Source: Bacteroidetes bacterium HGW-Bacteroidetes-16 (lineage in GTDB: Bacteria > Bacteroidota > Bacteroidia > Bacteroidales > F082). Taken from it: a DNA stretch of 64,000 nucleotides. Both the position numbers and the translations under genes were made by a program. The notes under the pieces were generated by a model, which ran no database searches, was not told where the DNA came from, and saw only the letters and a program-made list of their open reading frames with translations. Positions within the stretch are counted from its first letter, which is position 1. Each line of letters opens with the position of its first letter. The stretch lies in NCBI GenBank assembly GCA_002840975.1, contig PHDN01000009.1, positions 1-64,000 of the forward strand, in the 5' to 3' direction. Shown in pieces: positions 45,384 through 53,949 of this stretch.

Positions 45384-47366
45384 ATGAAAAAAAACGTTGA
45401 AAAACAGTACGCTACCACCGAATTACAGGCCGAACTTAAATACCTGAAACTGTTGGCCGAAACTTTCCCAAATTTACAGGATGCCAGCACAGAGGTTATT
45501 AACCTTGAGGCCATTATGAACCTCCCAAAAGGAACCGAACATTTCCTTTCGGATATACATGGTGAGTACGAAACATTCAGTCATGTGCTGGCAAATGCTT
45601 CCGGGGTGGTAAAGCGGAAAATTGAAGAGGTGTTCGCTAAAACATTGAGGAAAAAAGAAAAAGACGCCCTGGCCACCCTGATTTATTATCCCAAAGAAAA
45701 GCTGGCGTTGGTGATGAAAACAGAAGAGGATATCAGCGAATGGTATAGTATTACACTTCAACGACTGGCGGCAGTTGCCCGCGCTTCCGCTTCCAAATAT
45801 ACCCGATCGAAGGTGCGCAAGGCCATGCCAAAAGATTTTGCTTACATCATCGATGAGTTGCTAAACGAAGGCGGTGAAGGCAAGGAAGAGTACTACGAAG
45901 CCATCATCAATTCCATTATCAGCATTTCACGGGCCGAGGCATTTATTGTTGCCATCTGTGAATTTATCCAACGCCTGCTCATCGACCGCCTCCATATTAT
46001 TGGTGACATCTTCGATCGCGGTCCTTATCCCGAAAAGGTCATGGACCGGCTCGTGTCCTATCATTCGGTAGATATTCAATGGGGTAACCACGACATCATC
46101 TGGATGGGAGCAGCCTCGGGTAGTTTGGCACTCATTGCCAATGTTGTGCGTATTTCGTTGCGCTACGACAATCTGGATACCCTGGAGGACGCCTATGGCA
46201 TCAACATTTTCCCTCTGGCAAAATTCGCCATGGAAACCTATAAAAATGATCCTTGTGACCGTTTCGAAATCAAGACGGAAGCAAAAGGGCCTGATTTTGA
46301 ACTGCTAAAGCAAATGCAGAAGGCCATATCCATTATCCAGTTTAAACTGGAGGGACAAGTTATCATGCGAAATCCGCGTTTCAACATGCAGGATCGAACA
46401 ATCCTCGACAGGATCGATTACGCCAACGGAACCATTACCATTGGGGATAAAACGCATGAGCTGCTCGATAAAAATTTTCCGACCATCACACCTTCCGATC
46501 CATTCAAGCTGACCAAAAAAGAAGAAATCGTGATGGAAAAACTAAGGAGCAGCATGCGTAGCAGTCAACGTCTGCAACAGCATATCAATTTTTTATACAC
46601 CCATGGAAGCATGTATCTGACCTACAATTCAAACTTGCTCTATCACGGGTGTATTCCCATGACCAAAAAAGGAGATTTCGACACCTTTGAGGTGGAAGGA
46701 ACAGCCTATTCAGGTAAAGCGCTCTGCGACAACTTCGACCGGATTGCACGAAAAGGGTATTATCAAAGCACCATGAAAAATGCCGATGATTCATGCCTTG
46801 ATTACATGTGGTACCTTTGGTGCGGACCACTCTCTCCGCTTTACGGAAAGACAAAAATGACCACCTTTGAACGTTACTTTATAGCTGACAAAGAAACTCA
46901 CACCGAAGACAAAAATCCATATTATAGCCTGGCCTTTGAACAGGAAAAATATTGCAACCAAATTTTAAAGGAATTTGACCTCGACCCAAAAAATTCGCAT
47001 ATCGTGAATGGTCATGTACCGGTTAAAGTTAAAAAAGGAGAAAATCCAATCAAGGCCAATGGCAGGTTATTCGTGATTGACGGCGGCATGTCGATCCCGT
47101 ATCAAGCTGTTACGGGTGTTTCGGGTTATACCCTGATTTACAATTCATACGGCCTCGTCCTGGTCGAACACAATGCATTCGAGTCGAAAGACAAGGCCAT
47201 TAAAGAGGAAAAAGATATTATCTCGAACCGGGTGTTTATTGAATCAACAACTCACCGCAAAAGGGTGAAAGACACGGACATTGGCAAACTGCTGCAGGTA
47301 CAAATTAACGATCTGAAAATGCTGCTCGCGGCATTTAGAAAAGGCCTGATCAAAGAAAAGAAATAA
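45384..47366 (+). CDS. fbp: Fructose-1,6-bisphosphatase class III
   Basis: The 660-residue enzyme dephosphorylates fructose 1,6-bisphosphate in gluconeogenesis. It belongs to the large class III type found in Firmicutes and Bacteroidota, unrelated to E. coli Fbp. Its metallophosphatase motifs are visible: DIHGEYETFSHVL, GDIFDRGPYPEKVM, WGNHDIIWMG and VNGHVPVK. The length is typical. It has a canonical promoter and is followed after 40 bases by an aspartate kinase gene, and then the glycolytic phosphofructokinase 1.4 kb on. Confidence 0.96.
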   Translation: MKKNVEKQYATTELQAELKYLKLLAETFPNLQDASTEVINLEAIMNLPKGTEHFLSDIHGEYETFSHVLANASGVVKRKIEEVFAKTLRKKEKDALATLIYYPKEKLALVMKTEEDISEWYSITLQRLAAVARASASKYTRSKVRKAMPKDFAYIIDELLNEGGEGKEEYYEAIINSIISISRAEAFIVAICEFIQRLLIDRLHIIGDIFDRGPYPEKVMDRLVSYHSVDIQWGNHDIIWMGAASGSLALIANVVRISLRYDNLDTLEDAYGINIFPLAKFAMETYKNDPCDRFEIKTEAKGPDFELLKQMQKAISIIQFKLEGQVIMRNPRFNMQDRTILDRIDYANGTITIGDKTHELLDKNFPTITPSDPFKLTKKEEIVMEKLRSSMRSSQRLQQHINFLYTHGSMYLTYNSNLLYHGCIPMTKKGDFDTFEVEGTAYSGKALCDNFDRIARKGYYQSTMKNADDSCLDYMWYLWCGPLSPLYGKTKMTTFERYFIADKETHTEDKNPYYSLAFEQEKYCNQILKEFDLDPKNSHIVNGHVPVKVKKGENPIKANGRLFVIDGGMSIPYQAVTGVSGYTLIYNSYGLVLVEHNAFESKDKAIKEEKDIISNRVFIESTTHRKRVKDTDIGKLLQVQINDLKMLLAAFRKGLIKEKK

Positions 47367-47406
47367 AACATGCCGGAATTTGTGTTAGTAACCAATCACA
47401 TAGGTC

Positions 47407-48672
47407 ATGATGAGGGTATTTAAATTTGGCGGTGCTTTGATGAAAGATGCCGCCGGAATAAACAGAGTAGTTTCGTTGATGGAAGAATACGGCTGCGAGC
47501 CCCTGGTGGTGGTGGTTTCGGCCATAGGCAAAACTACCAATGCCCTCGAAGAACTCATCCGTTTGAAAAATCAGAACAATATCCCGGCACTTCAGCGGGA
47601 ATTCTTCAATCTCAAACATCAACACTTACAACTTGTTACGGAGCTTTTCCCTGATCACAACGACTTACTCTTTAACGAACTGGAAGCACTGTTTGGGAGG
47701 CTTTGGGAGGCACTGAACAACCAATATCCCGATACATTTCAGGCTTACGACAGTGTGGTATCGTTTGGTGAGGAGATGGCCAGTGTTTTGGTGGAACAAA
47801 CTGCCACCGCGCGTGGACTTCCGTTACAAAGAATTCATGCGGCCACCCTTATTGCCACCGACAGCGACCACACCCACGCCGGAATCGATTGGAAATCGAC
47901 CGGAAACAATATCGAAAGCAAGGTAAAACCTGTGCTTGAAGCGAAGAAGATGGTGTTAACCCAGGGATTTGTTGGCGCCGACCCTCTGGGCCATATTACC
48001 ACGTTGGGACGTGAAGGTTCTGATTTTACTGCCGCCATTCTGGGAAACCTGCTCCACGCAGACGAAGTCACCATCTGGAAAGATGTACCCGGACTGATGA
48101 ATGCCGACCCCAACCGGTTTTCTGAATGCATCAAATTTGATTTTTTGTCGTACCATGAAGCCATCGAGTTGGCGTTTTACGGTGCTACCATTATTCATCC
48201 AAAGACCATTCAACCTCTGAAGCAGTTGAATATCCCGCTTTATGTGCGTTCGTTTTACAATCCCGATATCACACCCACCTGCATTTCAAATCAGTCGACC
48301 GAAGAAGAAAAAACACACAGCATCATTGTAAAGGATCACCAGGTTTTGCTTTCTGTGAGCACCAGGGACTTGTCGTTTATAGCCGAAGAAAATCTCACCA
48401 GGCTTTTTGCGGCTTTTAGTCAGAATAAAATTCACATAAACATGATGCAACATTCAGCGGTAAGTTTCTCTGTTTGTTTTGATTATCATGAGGAAAAATT
48501 GAAACATCTGAGAATTGACCTGGAGAAAGAATTTGAAATTAAATACAATTCAGGTTTACAATTAATCACCCTGAGGCATTACACCCCGTCTCTCATTGAT
48601 TTTGTGACCTCCGATAAAGAAATATTCCTTGAACAGAGGAGCCGGTCAACTTTTCAGGTGCTAATGAAATAA
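47407..48672 (+). CDS. lysC: Aspartate kinase
   Basis: The 421-residue enzyme phosphorylates aspartate, the first step to lysine, threonine and methionine. Family landmarks are VFKFGGALMKDA, VVVSAIGKTTNALE, TLGREGSDFTAAILG and WKDVPGLMNADP. The C-terminal 120 residues form ACT-like regulatory domains (ISTRDLSFIAEENLTRLF), so feedback control by end products is expected. It may be co-transcribed with fbp (40 bases). No homoserine dehydrogenase domain is fused. Confidence 0.92.
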   Translation: MMRVFKFGGALMKDAAGINRVVSLMEEYGCEPLVVVVSAIGKTTNALEELIRLKNQNNIPALQREFFNLKHQHLQLVTELFPDHNDLLFNELEALFGRLWEALNNQYPDTFQAYDSVVSFGEEMASVLVEQTATARGLPLQRIHAATLIATDSDHTHAGIDWKSTGNNIESKVKPVLEAKKMVLTQGFVGADPLGHITTLGREGSDFTAAILGNLLHADEVTIWKDVPGLMNADPNRFSECIKFDFLSYHEAIELAFYGATIIHPKTIQPLKQLNIPLYVRSFYNPDITPTCISNQSTEEEKTHSIIVKDHQVLLSVSTRDLSFIAEENLTRLFAAFSQNKIHINMMQHSAVSFSVCFDYHEEKLKHLRIDLEKEFEIKYNSGLQLITLRHYTPSLIDFVTSDKEIFLEQRSRSTFQVLMK

Positions 48673-48730
48673 TCTGTACAGCTTTTTCATCAATTATTTA
48701 ATGTAATTCAGGATAAAGCAGGCCATTTGT

Positions 48731-48738
48731 TATCTTTG
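48731..48738 (+). promoter_or_regulatory. Bacteroidota -7 promoter box (TATCTTTG)
   Basis: TATCTTTG lies 29 bases before the phosphofructokinase ATG. No -33 TTG at the expected spacing. Confidence 0.5.
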
Positions 48739-48767
48739 CCGGCTCAGACTAAATCCATTAACTCAAG

Positions 48768-49988
48768 ATGAAAGAATCTATTGCAATATTATGTGGCGGT
48801 GGGCCCGCTCCCGGAATTAACTCGGTAATCAGCTCAGTGGCATTGGTTTTCCTAAGAACAGGATACCGCGTATTGGGTGTTCATGAAGGTTACAAAGGAC
48901 TATTTGCCGAAAATCCCAAAGTTCAGGAAATTGATTTCCAATTTGCCGACGACATCCACAAACGGGGAGGATCGGCGTTGCAAATGAGTCGCCATAAACC
49001 CAAAGATGATGAATTTTCGACCCGCTTTTTTGTCGAAAACAACATCGTTTTATTGGTTACCATTGGGGGTGACGACACAGCTTCTACGGCCAACCGGATC
49101 TCTAAATATTTACGTAATCATGATGTGAGCATCCAGAATATCCATGTACCTAAAACCATCGATAACGACCTGCCATTACCTGTTGGTATACCAACCTTTG
49201 GATATCAAAGCGCCAAGCAGGAAGGTGTTCGCATAGCGAAAACCATATACGAAGATGCGCGTACCAGCGGCAACTGGTTTATTGTGGCCGCCATGGGCCG
49301 CGAAGCTGGTCACCTGGCCTTTGGAATCGGTGCTGCCTGTCAGTTGCCCATGATCGTGATCCCCGAAATGTTTAATAAAGTAACTGTTACGCTCGATCGC
49401 ATAACAAACCTGCTGATTTCTGCCATTATAAAGCGAAAGATAACAGGAATTGAATATGGCGTCTCGATTGTGAGTGAGGGTGTTTTTCATTTTATGAGCG
49501 ATGAGGAAATCAATCATTCAGGCATTACCTTTACCTACGACGATCATGGTCACCCTGAGCTGGGAAACGTTAGCAAGGCACACATTTTTAACATCCTGCT
49601 TCAAAACAAATTGAAGAAAATCGGACTGAAAGTAAAAAGCCGGCCTGTGGAACTGGGTTATGAACTCAGGTGCGTTCAACCTGTTGCGTACGACCTGCTC
49701 TATTGCAGTATGCTGGGTATCGGGGTGAAAAAATTGTTCGAGGAAGGCCGAACGGGATGCATGGTCACTGCCGACAGTGTTGGCAACATCACGCCGCTTT
49801 ATCTGGATGATGTAACCGACGAGTTCGGAAAAGTAAGACCACGGTTGGTGGACATGGAATCGGAGAAAACGAAACTCGTGTTAAAATACGGGTTACAATT
49901 TATCGAGCCAGGCGATTATGAAGAAGCCAAAAAATTTGTTGCGCAACCCGAAGAATTTGATTTCCGTGCCATCCTGGGATGGGAATAA
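48768..49988 (+). CDS. Pyrophosphate-type 6-phosphofructokinase
   Basis: The 406-residue enzyme phosphorylates fructose 6-phosphate. It opens with LCGGGPAPGINSVI. Two marker residues point to pyrophosphate as donor: the GGDDT motif (ATP enzymes have GGDGS) and PKTIDND with Lys (ATP enzymes have PGTIDND). A pyrophosphate donor makes the step reversible and saves ATP in anaerobes. The length is longer than the 320-residue bacterial ATP enzyme. It has its own -7 box and a terminator at its end. Confidence 0.88.
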   Translation: MKESIAILCGGGPAPGINSVISSVALVFLRTGYRVLGVHEGYKGLFAENPKVQEIDFQFADDIHKRGGSALQMSRHKPKDDEFSTRFFVENNIVLLVTIGGDDTASTANRISKYLRNHDVSIQNIHVPKTIDNDLPLPVGIPTFGYQSAKQEGVRIAKTIYEDARTSGNWFIVAAMGREAGHLAFGIGAACQLPMIVIPEMFNKVTVTLDRITNLLISAIIKRKITGIEYGVSIVSEGVFHFMSDEEINHSGITFTYDDHGHPELGNVSKAHIFNILLQNKLKKIGLKVKSRPVELGYELRCVQPVAYDLLYCSMLGIGVKKLFEEGRTGCMVTADSVGNITPLYLDDVTDEFGKVRPRLVDMESEKTKLVLKYGLQFIEPGDYEEAKKFVAQPEEFDFRAILGWE

Positions 49989-50013
49989 TTAAAAATAATT
50001 TCAAGATAGAAAG

Positions 50014-50042
50014 CGATCTGGTTATTCCAGGTCGTTTTTTTT
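50014..50042 (+). terminator. Terminator after the phosphofructokinase gene
   Basis: CGATCTGG (50014-50021) pairs with CCAGGTCG (50027-50034), with one G-T pair, followed by eight T. It overlaps the convergent end of the K+ channel gene. Confidence 0.75.
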
Positions 50043-50768
50043 ATGCTCTTCATCCGGTGAAGTTGGTTTTGGAGCATTAATCTCCGGAACGGAAGGTAAA
50101 GAATGAGTAGGCGATTGAGTCATCAGCTGGTTTCCGGTAATGTATTTACCCACCAACAACGCGACGATCATGGTGAGATAGAGCTGTCCGGTAAAACTCA
50201 AAAAAATCGCCATGTTGCACGCAATCGGTGAGACCGGTGTAATATCGCCAAAACCAACGGTTGTCATGGTCACAAAACTGAAATAAACAAAGGTGGTGGT
50301 TTCGTGATGGATTTCTTTATTAAAACTGATAGAATCGGGGTTTGATAAAAAAATGGTACTAAATACAATAGCTCCCATAATCCCAAACAGAAAATAAATA
50401 TTGATGGCCTTTAAAAATTCCAATGCTCCCACATGGCGGCTTTGCGCGATTTGAATCACCGAAAGAACAATGATATAAAAGAAAAAGACAAGGGATACCA
50501 TGGAGGTAATGTGCTGTAAAACCTGGAGTTTCAGATAGGTAGTAATCCAGGTAAGCACGGTGATTGCAATGGCAACAGACAAGTACCTAATGTGCTTGTC
50601 GCTTACACTTAATATGGAGGCAAAAAATATTCCCGAAACGCCAAAACTATACAGTTCATTTATCCAATCGCTGTCGGGTACCAGCCCTATTACAAATACA
50701 AATATAAAGTTCAGGGCAAACAGGATCAGGTTATACCTTATTTTAATCTTTTTTAATGTGACATACAT
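50022..50768 (-). CDS. Voltage-gated-type potassium channel protein
   Basis: The 248-residue membrane protein has six hydrophobic segments and a pore loop ending in the potassium selectivity motif TTVGFGDITP. It has the six-TM shape of Kch-like ion channels but no recognisable Arg-rich voltage sensor. A polar C-terminal tail has no RCK domain. It converges on the phosphofructokinase gene and diverges from the peptidase gene. Confidence 0.85.
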   Translation of the reverse strand: MYVTLKKIKIRYNLILFALNFIFVFVIGLVPDSDWINELYSFGVSGIFFASILSVSDKHIRYLSVAIAITVLTWITTYLKLQVLQHITSMVSLVFFFYIIVLSVIQIAQSRHVGALEFLKAINIYFLFGIMGAIVFSTIFLSNPDSISFNKEIHHETTTFVYFSFVTMTTVGFGDITPVSPIACNMAIFLSFTGQLYLTMIVALLVGKYITGNQLMTQSPTHSLPSVPEINAPKPTSPDEEHKKNDLE

Positions 50769-50876
50769 AATTTTGAACTATCAGTTGGTTATCAGCAACC
50801 AAAGGTATTGTTTTTTGCCCTGTTCTCACCTAAGCAACTTCAACTATACTTAGTATCTTCGCCAAAATTTTATTTG

Positions 50877-52103
50877 ATGAGCTACCAATATCATACACTT
50901 AAGAATGGAATCAAGGTGATTCACCGCAGCATACCCGGATCGGTGGCCCATTGCGGTGTAATGGTAAATACAGGCTCGCGCGATGAAGCGCCAAACGAAA
51001 GTGGCCTGGCGCATTTTATGGAGCACATGATTTTTAAAGGCACCAAAAAGCGAAAAGCCTACCATGTGCTCAGCCGTATAGAAAACAATGGCGGCGATTT
51101 AAATGCCTTTACTACCAAAGAAGAAACAAGTGTATACGCCTCGTTTTTAAACCCTTACTATAAACAGAGCATTGAGCTGTTTGCTGACGTGGCCTTTCAA
51201 TCGGTATTTCCCCAAAAAGAACTCGAAAAAGAAAAAGAAGTCATCATTGACGAAATTCACTCTTACAACGACAGCCCTTCGGAGCTTATTTTTGATGATT
51301 TTGAAAACCAGATTTTTCACGGACATCCGCTTGGCAGAAACATCCTTGGTGATGTTGATTCGGTGACTTCATTTACCAGAAAAGACCTGTTTAAATTCAT
51401 CAAAAAAAATTACAGCACCAATCAGATGGTAATTGCGTCGGTGGGAAATCTGCCCATGAAACAACTCATCCGCTGGACAGAAGAATATTTTGGTCATTTC
51501 AAGCCAAACGACCTGCATCCCGAAAGGATTTCGTTTACGGATTATCAGCCATCGGAAGTAAACACACAAAAAGATTCGCATTTGTCGCATTGCATGATTG
51601 GAAACCAGGCCTATGGCCAAAACGACAAAAAGCGGTTTACCATGCTTCTGCTAAGCAACTTGCTTGGCGGCCCCACGCTAAACAGTCGGTTGAGCATGTC
51701 GCTGCGCGAAAAATACGGCTACGCTTATACCATCGAATCCTATTATCAGCCCTATTCTGACACAGGAGTTTTTGGCGTGTACTTCGGCACCGAAAAAAAC
51801 ATGGTTGAAAAAAGCCTCCAAATCATCCGAAGAGAGTTTAAAATCATGCGCGAAAAACCGCTGGGAACGATACAGCTTCACAGGGCAAAAAAGCAAATTG
51901 AAGGACAGGTAGCCATTGGTGGCGAATCGTTTTTAAACGAAATGCTGGGCATCGCCAAATCGCATCTGATCTACGATAAGGTGCAGTCGATTGAAGAATT
52001 GCTTCAGGAAATGGATCAAATTACCGCTGCACAGGTGATGGATGTAGCCAATGAAGTGCTGGACGATAACAAGCAGAGCACACTCACTTACCAAAGCAAA
52101 TAA
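50877..52103 (+). CDS. M16 family zinc peptidase
   Basis: From the ATG at 50877 the protein is 408 residues. It has the inverted zinc motif HFMEHMIFKGT (H-x-x-E-H) and the downstream Glu in TTKEETSVYASF, both typical of mitochondrial-processing-peptidase-like M16 enzymes. No signal peptide is seen, so it is probably cytoplasmic. A -7-like box (TATCTTCG at about 50852) precedes it. It is followed after 2 bases by an O-methyltransferase gene, so the pair is an operon; no shared function is known. Confidence 0.92.
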   Translation: MSYQYHTLKNGIKVIHRSIPGSVAHCGVMVNTGSRDEAPNESGLAHFMEHMIFKGTKKRKAYHVLSRIENNGGDLNAFTTKEETSVYASFLNPYYKQSIELFADVAFQSVFPQKELEKEKEVIIDEIHSYNDSPSELIFDDFENQIFHGHPLGRNILGDVDSVTSFTRKDLFKFIKKNYSTNQMVIASVGNLPMKQLIRWTEEYFGHFKPNDLHPERISFTDYQPSEVNTQKDSHLSHCMIGNQAYGQNDKKRFTMLLLSNLLGGPTLNSRLSMSLREKYGYAYTIESYYQPYSDTGVFGVYFGTEKNMVEKSLQIIRREFKIMREKPLGTIQLHRAKKQIEGQVAIGGESFLNEMLGIAKSHLIYDKVQSIEELLQEMDQITAAQVMDVANEVLDDNKQSTLTYQSK

Positions 52104-52105
52104 GC

Positions 52106-52750
52106 ATGATCGACAAAAAAATAGCGGCTTACATCGAACAACATACTACCGATGAAGATGAGTTGATGTACGCCATCAACCGCCAAACACAGCTCACCAC
52201 CTATTATCCCCGCATGTTGTCCGGGAAAGTACAGGGAAAGTTTCTGGAGATGATCTCATTCATGATCAAACCCAAATACGTGCTTGAAATCGGTACATTT
52301 ACCGGATATTCGGCATTGGCCCTGGCCAAAGGCCTGCAACCCGATGGCAAGCTCATCACCCTGGAAGTGAACGAAGAAATGGAGACTGTCATCAGGAAGA
52401 ATATAGCTTTATCACCCTATTCTTCACAAATACAACTGATCATTGGAGATGCAATCGAAATTATCCCCGATTTGAAAAACACCTTCGATTTGATTTTCAT
52501 CGATGCCGACAAGGAGCAATACACAGACTATTATCAAATGGCTTTTGAAAAACTTAAACCCGGAGGTTTTATCCTGATCGACAATGTACTGTGGAGTGGA
52601 AAGGTGATAAAGCCATCGGCTGCCCTGGAAAAAGAAACTGCCGGAGTTGTTGCGCTTAACAAGCTGGTGGCCGAAGACCCGCGTGTGGAACAGGTCATGC
52701 TTTCGGTACGCGACGGGCTTTTGCTGGTTAGAAAACTTCCGGAAAACTAA
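52106..52750 (+). CDS. Class I SAM-dependent O-methyltransferase
   Basis: The 214-residue protein belongs to the catechol/caffeoyl-CoA O-methyltransferase family. Motif I is LEIGTFTGYSALALAKGL, the acidic loop is FDLIFIDADKEQYTDYY, and the metal-binding block is LIDNVLWSGKV. It likely methylates a catechol-like acceptor in the cytoplasm; the substrate is unknown. The gene starts 2 bases after the M16 peptidase stop and converges on purE with a 4-base overlap. Confidence 0.9.
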   Translation: MIDKKIAAYIEQHTTDEDELMYAINRQTQLTTYYPRMLSGKVQGKFLEMISFMIKPKYVLEIGTFTGYSALALAKGLQPDGKLITLEVNEEMETVIRKNIALSPYSSQIQLIIGDAIEIIPDLKNTFDLIFIDADKEQYTDYYQMAFEKLKPGGFILIDNVLWSGKVIKPSAALEKETAGVVALNKLVAEDPRVEQVMLSVRDGLLLVRKLPEN

Positions 52751-53253
52751 TTGGTTTTAAACCTGAATTTAATCTGACCCAGTTCTTCGTTGGCTTTCAC
52801 AATTTTTTCCTTCAATGCTTCTTTATAAGCATGCAATTTCTTTAGAAGTACCGGATCACCAATAGCCATCATCTGAGCGGCCAGTATTCCTGCATTCAAC
52901 GCTGCATCAATACCCACGGTAGCTACAGGAATTCCGGGAGGCATTTGCACAATGGCAAGCAATGCGTCCATACCATCGAGTGTGGCATTGATGGGGACTC
53001 CAATGACTGGAACCGAAGTCATGGAAGCAATTACTCCCGGCAAGTGAGCGGCCATTCCTGCTCCGGCAATGATTACTTTAATGCCATTTGCTTCGGCATT
53101 TTTTGCAAATTGCTCCACTTTTTCTGGTGTGCGGTGCGCCGAGAGGGCATTGATTTCAAATGGGATTCCCATTTCATCAAAAAATGTAGCAGCCTTTTCC
53201 ATCACCCTTAAATCAGATGTGCTGCCCATAATGATACTTACAACTGCTTTCAT
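52747..53253 (-). CDS. purE: N5-carboxyaminoimidazole ribonucleotide mutase
   Basis: The ATG at 53253 gives 168 residues; the longer TTG reading to 53295 would start in the promoter box. The enzyme isomerises N5-CAIR to CAIR in purine synthesis. It has the class I motif IIMGSTSDLRVME, SAHRTPE with the catalytic His, and IIAGAGMAAHLPGVIAS. The gene is divergent from hpt, placing de novo and salvage purine genes side by side. Its 3' end overlaps the methyltransferase gene by 4 bases on the opposite strand. Confidence 0.93.
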   Translation of the reverse strand: MKAVVSIIMGSTSDLRVMEKAATFFDEMGIPFEINALSAHRTPEKVEQFAKNAEANGIKVIIAGAGMAAHLPGVIASMTSVPVIGVPINATLDGMDALLAIVQMPPGIPVATVGIDAALNAGILAAQMMAIGDPVLLKKLHAYKEALKEKIVKANEELGQIKFRFKTN

Positions 53254-53283
53254 AACTTGATCTTTTCTTGATAACAGAGTTGG

Positions 53284-53291
53284 CAAAAATA
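53284..53291 (-). promoter_or_regulatory. Bacteroidota -7 promoter box (TATTTTTG) for purE
   Basis: Minus-strand TATTTTTG lies 31 bases before the purE ATG, in the region shared with hpt. Confidence 0.5.
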
Positions 53292-53325
53292 ACAAATTAG
53301 GGCTAGGATAATGAACCCGTTGTGT

Positions 53326-53333
53326 TATCTTTG
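53326..53333 (+). promoter_or_regulatory. Bacteroidota -7 promoter box (TATCTTTG) for hpt
   Basis: TATCTTTG lies 58 bases before the hpt ATG. Confidence 0.5.
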
Positions 53334-53391
53334 TCGGTTTCTATTTCAATACATACGAAATCAAATTATTAAAGTACCGATTCTATAAGAG

Positions 53392-53949
53392 ATGAACACT
53401 ATCCAGATACACGACAAACAGTTTGAACCTTTTATAAGCTACGCCACTATTGATGAAACCATTACGCATTTAGCCGAACAACTGAACACTGATTTTAAGG
53501 GGAAAACCCCTCTTTTTTTGGTTATCCTCAATGGTTCGTTCATGTTTGCAGCCGATTTATTAAAAAAAGTCAATATTCCGTGTGAGATTAGCTTTGTAAA
53601 GCTTTCCTCATACAGTGGTACCCAGTCGACCACGCAGGTACGTGAACTCATTGGTTTTAATGAAGAAGTGAAAGGCAGGTCGGTTATTATCCTGGAAGAC
53701 ATTATCGACACGGGGATTACCATGGAAAAAATTCTTGAACGACTTAATGACATGGGCTCTGCGGAGGTAAAAGTTGCCACCCTGTTGTTTAAACCATCTG
53801 CATTTCAAAAAGATTTTACCATTGATTACATTGGCATTCAAATCCCCAATGATTTTATCGTGGGATTTGGCTTGGACTACAACGGACTGGGACGTAACAC
53901 GAAAGACATCTATAAAATTGTTGAACCTAAACTCAAAAAATCATGCTGA
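53392..53949 (+). CDS. hpt: Hypoxanthine phosphoribosyltransferase
   Basis: The 185-residue enzyme makes IMP (and GMP) from hypoxanthine (or guanine) and PRPP for purine salvage. The PRPP-binding motif is VIILEDIIDTGITM, and the N-terminal KLSSYSGT loop is also visible. The last bases overlap the adenylate kinase gene by 7 bases (ATG 53943, stop 53947-53949), so translation of the two is probably coupled. Confidence 0.93.
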   Translation: MNTIQIHDKQFEPFISYATIDETITHLAEQLNTDFKGKTPLFLVILNGSFMFAADLLKKVNIPCEISFVKLSSYSGTQSTTQVRELIGFNEEVKGRSVIILEDIIDTGITMEKILERLNDMGSAEVKVATLLFKPSAFQKDFTIDYIGIQIPNDFIVGFGLDYNGLGRNTKDIYKIVEPKLKKSC

